NCBI GenBank assembly: GCA_022701365.1
Contig: JAKUHH010000027.1
Location: forward strand, 62,001 to 126,000
DNA from: Mycocentrospora acerina
Taxonomy: Eukaryota > Ascomycota > Dothideomycetes > Pleosporales
Length of the DNA: 64,000 bases
Reading direction: 5' to 3'
A program made the position numbers and the translations under genes. The notes beneath the pieces were generated by a model. That model was not told the origin of the DNA. It made no database searches and saw only the letters and a program-made list of their open reading frames with translations. Shown piece by piece: positions 30,609-39,378 of the stretch. Positions within the stretch are counted from its first letter, which is position 1. Each line of letters starts with the position of its first letter.

Positions 30609-33600
30609 TCAAGCAAAAACATCCGTGGCATACCTCTCGTTTCGCAGCTTCTCAAACCACGCCCGAGCCTCTGCATCATCCTTCTCAACACCAGTGAGTT
30701 CCTTTGATCTTTCCTTTGCAATCCGAATCAGCGTCTCTTGCACACCATCTCCTACCCCCCGACTTCCGCAGACGAACAATTTTGCTCCGTCGTCAAACAG
30801 CTTCACAATATCGGCTCGGTCGTGGTACAGGCGGTCCTGCACGTATTTGCATCCTTGCGATTCTTCAGACTTGCGGGAGAATGCGTGGCGGATTGATACG
30901 GCGCCGAGCTGTTCCCAGCGCTTGAGGAGGTCGGCGTAGATGAGGTCACTGTCTGGTGAGCGGCAGCCGTAGAAGAGCACGGCTGGTGCCAGGGAGCGGC
31001 CTGCTGCGATTTGGGCGGCGCGCTCTTGGATGAATCCGCGGAAGGGGGCGAGACCTGGTGTTGTGTTAATGGCTTTTCAAGCGCGTTGTAGCATCAAGAA
31101 AGTGGAGTGGCGGAATTTACCTGTCCCAGCAGCAATCATGATGACGGGAACGTTCTTCGAGTCCTTGGGTAAGCTGAATGATTGGTGGCTAGGTCTGACG
31201 CTGACGTGGATTTTGTCTCCTGCTGCGACTTTGGAGAGATAATTTGATGCGACGCCCACAAATCGTCCTTGGCCGCTCAGAGCTGGCTGGTCGACGACCG
31301 AATATGTAAGAGTGACATGATTAGGATTCCAAAGCGGCGATGATGAGATGGAGTATTGTCGAACGCGCATGGGTGGCTGCATCTTGAGAAATACACCCAG
31401 GGGGAGCTTGACAGACGGGAAGCGCTCAAGAAGATCAAGCACAGAAACACGCTTCGCTGTGATTTCTTCGGTGAAGGCTTCTTCACTCAAGTGAGTGAGT
31501 TCTTTCCGCGCAGTATCGTCATTTCCGGCTTCGACGAGCGCAAGAACGTTGCGCTTGCTGGCGGGCTGTGCTAACTCGACGTACGCACCGAAAACGTTAA
31601 TGGCACTGACAGGTGTATTGACAGGCAATGTTGTCGGGCCACCAGAGGAGATGGTAAGCATACTATCCCAAGAAAGGCCAAAATACCTCATCGCGCGAAG
31701 AACGTTCTCCCTAGGATTGAGTGGTAGAAGGGCAAGGTAGTCTCCAGCCGAGTAAGTCATGTCAGACGGAAGACTAATCTCAATGTGCCTCTTCTCGGTG
31801 ACGCCAGAACCTGACAACACGGCGACCTCTTCGACACGAGCCTCGTGGACGTCTTGGCGCAATGTCGACGATCGTGGTGTTGAGATCTCAACATTGAGGG
31901 AACTCTCGACCGATCCCTCGCCCTCGCCCTCGACCCCGGACGAGCCATACTTTTCCCGCATGGCAGGCCAGAACTGCTTGTCCTCCCACGTTTCAAAGTC
32001 TGTGAAGATATCTCCTTGGGCGGCGTCGGTACTGCCCATCTCTGCAATTCGTGTGCCACCACGCTTCTCCAAGGAGTCATTCAGGGAGTGTGGTATTTTG
32101 AGGAATGTTTTTGCCCAGTCACGGTGACCGCACCCAAAAACAGCATACGAGACGTCCTTCAGCTCTGTGCCTTTGAGTGTGCCAATCCAGTTCACGAAGT
32201 GAGCAGCGTTATCGGCAGGCTGGCCTTCAAAGGTCGCTGTGATGATGACAAAAGGCTTGTCTGTGGGCAGATTTTCCTTTACAGAGTCTAGAGTGTCCAC
32301 TACATCAGCTCGGAATCCATGTCTTGCTGCATCATCTGCCAGGCGGTTTGCAAGAGCCCTGCAAGGAGTGTCAGTAGCCTACACATGTTGTGGGGGTATA
32401 TGTATTGCATGATCCACTGCAAAATCCATACTTACTCGCATGTTCCGGTATTAGAACCATAGTAAATTGCCATTGGCTTGCCTTTTGCGGATGGTTTCGT
32501 TGTTTTGAGCGGAACATCTGCATTCGACTGTCCATTGCTGATGGCAGCTGAAGAAAGAGCCCGTTCGATATTCGTAGCGGAGACGTGGTTTCGTAGATGA
32601 GCCCGCATATAAAAGTCCTTGGGCTTGATGGTGAGCGTCTGCTTGATCTGGAGCTTATATGATGGATCATCCATGGAGAAGTTGAAATTTTGCAATAATA
32701 TCGCAACCACCAGCAGGGCCTCTTGCCAAGCAAAAGGCCTTCCAATACACCCTCGCATACCATTGCCAAAGGGCTTCCAGCAATTGGGAAACTCCTTGTT
32801 GCGACGATCGAATTCTTCGTCCAGCATCCGCTCGGGCCTAAATTCCTCGGCATCCTCTCCGTAAACAAGGGGATCGCGATGCACCTTTGGTAAGAGCGCA
32901 GTGATGAGGTTACCAGCCTTGACGGGATATTTACCACCAAGTAAAGTGTCTTCTTTCGCGGTCAGTCCCATGCCTGGAGCAGTCGGCGACAGACGCAAGG
33001 ATTCTCTCAATACCGCATTGATGTAGGGAAGCTTTGCGAGGTGGTCGACTGTGATGGGATTTTTGCCAATTACCTCGTCGACTTCCCGTTGGGCTTGCTC
33101 GTATGCAGCTGGATTCTTGAGAAGGTAGTAGAATGTGAAAGACAACAACCCGGACGTTGTCTCGTGACCGGCGATGAGGAATGTAATCATATTGTCAACT
33201 ACACTGTCATCCTGTTACCTTTATTAGTGCCAGAATAACAAGCTGTTAAGCATAACAACTCACTGTCATCTTCTCGCCAGTTTTTGGGTCCACGCCTTTG
33301 AGCATGCCGTTCAACAAGTCCTTCTTGTCATTTGGGTGCTGCTTCCTTGTTTGAATGACCTCCAGACTTGTGCCTCGCAGCAGCTCAATATCCGCCCAGT
33401 ACTTTTGTGTCTCAGCACGGTAAAACATTTGCGAGATGGGGTCTCTTCTTGACCGATCTCCGCTGACTTTGAGGAAATCGACCATGGCCTCGATGAATGG
33501 ATGTATATCTTGGGAGTAGTAAGAGTTGAAACGGTAGTCCATAGCACACAGGGCGATTGTATCGAGCGTTAACCGCGTAAAGTCGTCGGTCGCAAGAATG

Positions 33601-34075
33601 GGCTCAGGACCGTGTCGAGCCCACTTCAAAACTAGTTGCGAGGCAATGTCATGCATTTCGTCAAACATGTTGCGAATTGCTAGAGGCCCAAGCTGTGGGA
33701 GGAGAACGCGGTGCGCAATTCCCCAATTTCGCTCTTCTGGTCCGCGTGCTGAGAATAGCCCATCATGCACGCCATTTCGTACTTGCTGGAGACCTGCTGC
33801 TACGATCTTGCAGAAGCGCTCCTCATCGCAGATTTCATTCATCAATTCTTGCGAGGCGATGACGACGGTATCTTTACCGGCTACTGAAAACTTCCATATT
33901 GGTCCTAATTCAGTCAGCTAAGATATTTTGGTTGTTCAGGTAGATTGAGGGGCAACATGCCATAAATATCTGTCAAGTTGCAAAGAGACGCGGTTGGATT
34001 TTCTGGGTCGATGTCCTTGATATTGCCCAGCAACGGCAGGCCAGGCGGGCCGGGGATCGTTACAGGCGACGCCAT
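30609..34075 (-). CDS. CYP505: CYP505-type fused cytochrome P450 / NADPH-P450 reductase (P450foxy-like)
   Basis: Five exons on the minus strand: 34075-33961, 33904-33264, 33211-32436, 32358-31121 and 31054-30609, giving 1071 aa, as for P450foxy (about 1066). N-terminus MASPVTIPGPPGLPLLGNI has no membrane anchor, as in this soluble family. P450 part: I-helix AGHETTS, ExxR in RESLRLSP, heme loop FGNGMRGCIGRPFAW. Reductase part: FMN domain from AIYYGSNTGTCEALANRLA, FAD site RQYSISSSP, NADPH-side segments GTGLAPFRGFIQER, FYGCRSPDSD and FVCGSRGVGDGV. Such enzymes hydroxylate fatty acids at subterminal positions with no separate reductase. Intron 1 appears to be GC-AG (G|GCATGT ... ATTAG), since only this junction restores DIYGPIWK. 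Convergent with a secreted lipase gene. Confidence 0.95.
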
Positions 34076-35100
34076 TGCTTGAGGAAAAATATGGATAAAA
34101 TAATTGTCAAGATGATTGTGTGAGCATATGAAGCTGTTGGTAGTGGGGTGCCATCCTGACTATATCTCTCTTTGGATTGGTACAGGTCTCTTTCACATGC
34201 AATGCTGACTTGAGTAACTCCGACTAAGCATGTATGTTACGATCAACAAGATATAGTTTGATGCACGTCAAGAAGACAGTGTTCCAGAGGCTGGGGTGGC
34301 TGCAAAGTACCTCGGTCTGCATTGGTTAATTGATTCGCGAGAAATTGGTTCGGGAGATTTGCTTGGAACATGTGGCTATCGGAGGATGTTCCTACTGGCG
34401 AGCTAAGTCGAGTCGGGGCTCGGATGGCAATAACCAATGTGGTTCAACTTGCGAATTGAACTTGTAGTGTCGCATCGTTTCTTCTCCGACCATCCGATTT
34501 GAACAGACGTCAACATGCATGAAGTTGATAGAACGTATACGGGCACCCAAGAGCCCAGGACATGACGACAATTGACCTGTGTGATCCTCGTAACTGCATG
34601 CATGGATAGTGGTATCGTTCCGTATTCGCACCATACTTGTCCTCGAATCATCAATCAGCACGGGCCAGCTCTTGAGGGACAATGATATTGTGAATGGTTT
34701 ACTCTGGTTGCAGTGACGTCACTCTGTAAAGCTGTCGCAATTTCATGATTGGATACAACGTCTCTTCTAATACTATTGGCAGGAAGCCAATATGAAGGAC
34801 GCAGTAGCAGGCGCGAGTGTGTAAATTTAGCCTTGCGTTGCTTTCCTCTATATCAGCTCACCATTTTTACAAATTCCGCATCTCCATCATTCGAGATCAT
34901 TACTTTAACAAATATCGCTTTCCATTTATTTCAACCTAGTTATTGAATGACGTCCGTGACTACTCTTACAAACTACTTATTTTCGTTATGCATAGCTCAA
35001 CACTTCCTCAAACTCTTCACTGCCCTCATTTCCCTCAATCCGCTGAATACTCTTACAAAGTCTCTTATTTCTGTCATATCAGTCTACCCCTTTTGCAAAA
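34076..35100. other. intergenic, no gene seen
   Basis: About 1 kb upstream of the CYP505 gene and downstream of the cyclin-like gene. Near 34960-35060 two CTCTTACAAA-containing segments recur (TACTCTTACAAA twice). No coding signal. Confidence 0.5.
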
Positions 35101-35564
35101 TCACTTCGTCTCCTCGTCAAACTCGAACATATCCCCTCGTTTTCTCTCAACATTCTTTGCCAAATCTGTCAGGGTCTCACCTTTACCGTCCTGTACTCGG
35201 TATCCATGGCCCATAGCTTCCAGTCAAGTGTCTTTAGAAAGTGCGTCTCCATGGCCTGCAGTGATTTATTTTCAAAGCCCAGGATCCTAGACCAATGGGA
35301 CAAAGCATTATACCCGGTGCACATGATTCTCTTGTCCGACTCGGGCGTAGGCTGTGCAGCACTGTCCCCCTGATCGCACAGGAGCTTGAAGGAGACGTAT
35401 ACAGCAGTGGTCATGAGCATGCTTACGTGGGTCTCTGCAGACACGAGGATGGGGAGGGAGGTGAGGGAGGGGGAACGTTGTCGGGCGTGGCGGTAGCGAA
35501 GAAGGAGGATGAGGGCTAGGGGGATTGTGTGTGAGCTTGTGACTGCAGGAGATGTGTTGAGCAT
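35101..35564 (-). pseudogene. small cyclin-like gene with an apparent 3' frameshift
   Basis: The ORF 35564-35169 (131 aa) has cyclin-box features of the Pho80/Pcl type: HTIPLALILLLRYRHARQR (helix 1-2), SAETHVSMLMTTAVYVSFKLLCDQ (helix 3), then NALSHWSRILGFENKSLQAMETHFLKTLDWKLW, which matches the helix 4-5 pattern of these cyclins. It stops at VRP-TGA. One base out of frame, sequence continues TDLAKNVERKRGDMFEFDEETK and a TGA at 35101-35103, coding-like and acidic/basic as expected for a real tail. Loss of one C near 35173-35176 would explain this, or a sequencing error in a C run. A TATAAA-like element lies about 75 nt upstream of the ATG. Such cyclins activate a CDK of the Pho85 class. I cannot tell whether the gene is dead, or whether an N-terminal exon exists further upstream. 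Confidence 0.5.
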
Positions 35565-36531
35565 GTAGAGAATGGCGCGGGATGTTTGGGCTAGAGAGGG
35601 GGCGGGGTTGATATTACGAAAGAGGGGGTAAAGTTGGGTTTATAAGGCGATGGTGCAGGGTTAAGATTACAGAGAAGATGGAGAGTAGGAAGCAGTGGAT
35701 TGAAGAGAGCGAGTAGGGTGTCGTAAGGGGCGCAGAGGATGAGATGGGAGAGGCAGGACGATGTGCAGGGGTGGTGGTGGTGACTATGGTGGTAATGATG
35801 ATTAAGCTGACACGAGAAGGACTAGTGCGAGGGGAAGAGACGTGAGGGTGGCATGATTATAGCAGCTGCGTCCAGGGCACAGGTGAGGGCACAATGGCGG
35901 CGGTCATGTCGAGTAGATGCGGACATGCATGGCACATTGTGTACTGAGTGGATGTGTGCAGTCACAGTGTTGTGGGATGAAGTGGACGGTATTGGGGGAT
36001 GAAGTGGACGGTATTGGGGGATGAAGTGGACGGTATTGGGGGATGAAGTGGACGGTATTGGGGGATGAAGTGGACGGTATTGGGGGATGAAGTGGACGGT
36101 ATTGGGGGATGTGATGGACGGTATTGCGGGATGAAGTGGACGGTATTGCGGGGTATAATACACGGTATGGCGGGATACAATACACGGTATGGTGGGATAT
36201 AATACAGTATTGCGGGGGATGTAAGACGACCTGGGACGATACAAGGCGATGGTGTGGAACCGTGCAAGACAGTATTGTGGGGCGATGAAAGACGACAGGG
36301 TGGGACGATCAGGACAATGCTGAAGAACGGTCGAGGACAGAACAGTGGGGCGGCCAGAGACGACAATGTGGAACCGTCAAAGACAGCAATGTGGGGCGGT
36401 GAAGGCGGCTGGCCCCTTTGAGCTAGATCCCCCGGGCCCCCGCAGGCGTTGGCCGCCGAGTGGGCTGCCGTGGTGGCTGCCGCATTGGTTGCTCCTTCTG
36501 TGCCCGCCGTGCCTGCTGGACGTCGACGGCC
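35565..36531. other. divergent intergenic region with 22-bp minisatellite
   Basis: Between the cyclin-like gene (minus) and NPR3 (plus). It contains the 22-bp array described separately, plus pyrimidine/purine-biased sequence near 35440-35720. Minus-strand ORFs over the array (repeats of HFIPQYRPLHPP type) are products of the repeat, not genes. Confidence 0.6.
35976..36215 (+). repeat. 22-bp minisatellite
   Basis: Unit GATGAAGTGGACGGTATTGG plus two G. Perfect or near-perfect copies start at 35976, 35998, 36020, 36042, 36064 and 36086, followed by variants at 36108 and 36130 and degraded copies to about 36215. Because 22 is not a multiple of three, all minus frames stay open by turns. Confidence 0.95.
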
Positions 36532-39144
36532 ATGACTTCGCTGCCGCCCGCCTCCAACCTACACGCCATCCTCGTCGTGACCAAGTCGCGCTCGCTCGGC
36601 CCGCGCCTCGTCTTCCACTACCCGCCGCTCTCGCCGTCGGCCGCCCTCGCCGCGGCCCGCGACCCGGCATGGTTCCGCAGCGAGACGGGCACGGCCAGCG
36701 TCGCCTCGCAGACGTCGGGCAGCGACTGGGACAGCAGCACCGACGATGACGACGATGGCGACATTGACGTCGGCAGCCGCACCAGCGGCGGCCGTGCATC
36801 GGGCCGCACAGGGCCCAGCAGCCACCGCGAACGCGAGCGCGACAAGGCGCGGCTCGGGGCGGCGGGCTGGGGCAAGCAGGAGACGATTGACGAGGAGGAC
36901 GACCAGGACGACGACGATGCGCACGGGCGGCAACGCGGCGGCGACCACGACTGGACGACGGTGCTGGGCTTCAAGGTCGACGCCCTCGAGAAGATGCTGA
37001 GCCCCGGCCGCGAGTACCACAAGCGCCGCTTCGAGCTCGGGGTCGAGAGCATCGTCTTTGTGGGCGCCCCCATGTTTGTGCGCGACGACGGCCTGTGGAA
37101 GAAGCTGAAGAAGCAGAAGAAGAAGAAACGGAAGAAGACGAGCGGCAACGGCGATGCAGTCGGCGCCGACCTGCTGGAGAGCCTGGCCATTGCCGGTGAT
37201 GGCGATGGCGATGACGACGACGACGATGATGATGACCATCGCCCTACTAGGGCTCCCCCCAAGGAGCCCTTTGTCTATCCCGCCGGCTTCGAGCCCGGCT
37301 ACGGCCACGACCTCTCGGCGACGCCCTCGGTGGCGCCCTCGGAGGCGTCGGACGCGCGCAGCAACTCGACGACACACGACAGCAACCCCGACATGACCAT
37401 GTTCAACGTCGTCTTCGTGCTCAACCCGCCCGCGCTCGAGTACCAGCAGCGCGTCAAGGACATGTACGACAACGTCACGCGCAAGTACGCCAAGGCGCTC
37501 AAGTACGAGCAGGCGCGCTTCGAGTACGTGTGGAAGGAGTCGAAGCGCATCATCGACATCAAGCAGCGCGCCAAGGAGAACAACGACTCGCTCACGGCGA
37601 CGTGGCGCTCCATCATCGCCACGTCGCCGCTCGCAAAGTCGATTGCCATCATGTTCGAGGCGGTGCACAACGACAAGATTGCCCACATCCACTTTGACGC
37701 CACCTTCAACACGTCCTTCCAGATCCCCCAGCCCGACTCGACGCCCTACCTGCCCAACGCCCTCGAGCCCCAGATGCCCGGCCTCTGGCTCACCACCTCC
37801 AACGTCATGCTCGAAAAGGACGAGGCCCCCATGACGCAGCACGCCGCCCTGCTGCTGCTCGAGGATGCCGAGACGCTGATCAAGCATCTCGGCAGCGACG
37901 CCAACGGCCACGCCGCTGCCATTGCCTTTTACATCCGCGCCATTGTCCCCACAAAGTCGCTGCTCAAAATCTCAAAAACACACAACATCCTCGCCCAGGA
38001 CATGGAGTACATTGCCTCGCATCTCGTCTACTGGCGACGCGCTCGCCTCATCGCCCCCTTGTCTCCACGTGACACGTACATTGTCAGCCCCAACGCCGAC
38101 ATGGCCGCGCTGCCATTTGCCATCACCTCGTATGCCCAGCGTTTCCCCACCCTGCCCACATTGCCCAAGATCCTCAGCATGCTGTCCGGCACGCCCCACC
38201 CCTACAGAAAGCTGATACCGACCGCCGAACATCGAGAGGCATACATGGAAATACTAGCCTGGCTTATGCGTGGGGGGTGGGTCACCCAGCTCCGCACTTT
38301 TGCCTGGGTACGTGTTACCCCCGAGATCAAGGCACAGGTTGCAGCGGAGATGGAGCGTGAAGAGCGGGAAAAGAAGGCTGACGACGCTCGAAAAGAGATG
38401 ATGAGCGACAACGGTTCAGTCGCCGATTCTCTTCTTTCCGACAAGCGATCAAGTCTCTTCTCTGCAAGCACAATCCGCTCGTCCACGCCGCTCCGCCGCA
38501 CCCGCCGAGACAAGGTCGAAAGCGACGAGCAAATGGAAAACAGCACCATCCTCAGTCCCAGAATACCCACCACCACCACCACAGCACACTACCGCGGGTC
38601 CCCTGCGCGAGCAGTCTCCGATGCCGGCAGCACGGGCACCACCATTGCCCTAAACACGCGCGCAGTCTCGCCCTCCCACCTCGCCGTGCGTGAAAACAAG
38701 CCCCACCGCCCCTCTCCACTTCACTCCCACCCCAAACCACTCTCCCCCTCCCCCTCCCCCTCCCCCTCGTCCCCTCCTCTTCCTCCCTCCTCTCCATCCC
38801 CTCCTCCCTCAGACCCCGTCTTTACCCCCTCCCTCGTCCTCTCCCCGCAAAAAGCCTCCTCCCTCGAAGCCCGCTGGCTCGACCAAATCGCACACACATT
38901 CACCGACGACGCCTCGCCTCACGCCTCGCACGACGCAAGCCCCCCGAAGAGTGTCGTCGTCGACGGCGGCCGCATCTCGGGCGCGGAGCTAAGAGAGCAC
39001 TGGCCCATGTTTCTGCGCTATCTGGATGGCCGCCACGCGATTGAAGATGTCTCGCCGCGGGAGGGCATGAAGAGGAAGAAGGTGGCCGCGTTGTTTCATG
39101 CTGTAAGGGAGAGGGGGTGGCTAGTTGTGGTAAGGCACTGGTGA
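36532..39144 (+). CDS. NPR3: NPR3, nitrogen permease regulator 3 (GATOR1/SEACIT subunit)
   Basis: Single exon, 870 aa from the ATG at 36532 (MTSLPPASNLHAILVVTKSRSLGPRLVFHYPP). That N-terminus is the longin-like start of Npr3, where the family begins; the in-frame ATG at 36460 adds 24 unrelated residues. Family landmarks: LGFKVDALEKMLSPGREYHKRRFELGVESIVFVGAPMFVR, then MFNVVFVLNPPALEYQQRVKDMYDNVTRKYAKALKYEQARF, FHFDATFN-like HIHFDATFNTSFQIP, and a C-terminal winged-helix-like end FLRYLDGRHAIEDVSPREGMKRKKV. Long low-complexity inserts occur: acidic Asp runs, a Lys-rich patch at about 185-205 and a Pro/Ser tract at about 730-765. With Npr2 and Iml1/Depdc5, Npr3 forms the GAP complex that shuts TORC1 off on amino-acid or nitrogen limitation at the vacuole. 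Confidence 0.93.
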   Translation: MTSLPPASNLHAILVVTKSRSLGPRLVFHYPPLSPSAALAAARDPAWFRSETGTASVASQTSGSDWDSSTDDDDDGDIDVGSRTSGGRASGRTGPSSHRERERDKARLGAAGWGKQETIDEEDDQDDDDAHGRQRGGDHDWTTVLGFKVDALEKMLSPGREYHKRRFELGVESIVFVGAPMFVRDDGLWKKLKKQKKKKRKKTSGNGDAVGADLLESLAIAGDGDGDDDDDDDDDHRPTRAPPKEPFVYPAGFEPGYGHDLSATPSVAPSEASDARSNSTTHDSNPDMTMFNVVFVLNPPALEYQQRVKDMYDNVTRKYAKALKYEQARFEYVWKESKRIIDIKQRAKENNDSLTATWRSIIATSPLAKSIAIMFEAVHNDKIAHIHFDATFNTSFQIPQPDSTPYLPNALEPQMPGLWLTTSNVMLEKDEAPMTQHAALLLLEDAETLIKHLGSDANGHAAAIAFYIRAIVPTKSLLKISKTHNILAQDMEYIASHLVYWRRARLIAPLSPRDTYIVSPNADMAALPFAITSYAQRFPTLPTLPKILSMLSGTPHPYRKLIPTAEHREAYMEILAWLMRGGWVTQLRTFAWVRVTPEIKAQVAAEMEREEREKKADDARKEMMSDNGSVADSLLSDKRSSLFSASTIRSSTPLRRTRRDKVESDEQMENSTILSPRIPTTTTTAHYRGSPARAVSDAGSTGTTIALNTRAVSPSHLAVRENKPHRPSPLHSHPKPLSPSPSPSPSSPPLPPSSPSPPPSDPVFTPSLVLSPQKASSLEARWLDQIAHTFTDDASPHASHDASPPKSVVVDGGRISGAELREHWPMFLRYLDGRHAIEDVSPREGMKRKKVAALFHAVRERGWLVVVRHW

Positions 39145-39378
39145 GGTGATGTGAGGTGAGGTCAAGTGATGTTGATTGTCATGTATTTTTATTTGGTAAT
39201 ACCCTATTTTTTTGTAACCATATTCATATTCATATTCCTATTCTCAGTCAAAATTATCTTCGACAAGAAAAACTCCAATCCTACCAAGTGCTATGCCATA
39301 CTATTCCATGCCATGCCATGCCGTAGTCAACTGCCAATGGCTCAATCACACAATCATCTCCTTCTTCATCTTTTTCTT

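Noticed and set aside
35976..36215. CRISPR-like array
   Set aside because: Units are directly joined with no spacers, and the genome is fungal.
35822..36366. Overlapping minus-strand ORFs rich in Pro/His/Ser/Tyr
   Set aside because: They are translations of the 22-bp minisatellite; three frames are open over the same array.
36559..37911. 450-codon minus-strand ORF opposite NPR3
   Set aside because: GC-rich antisense shadow; the plus strand has a well-conserved Npr3 protein.
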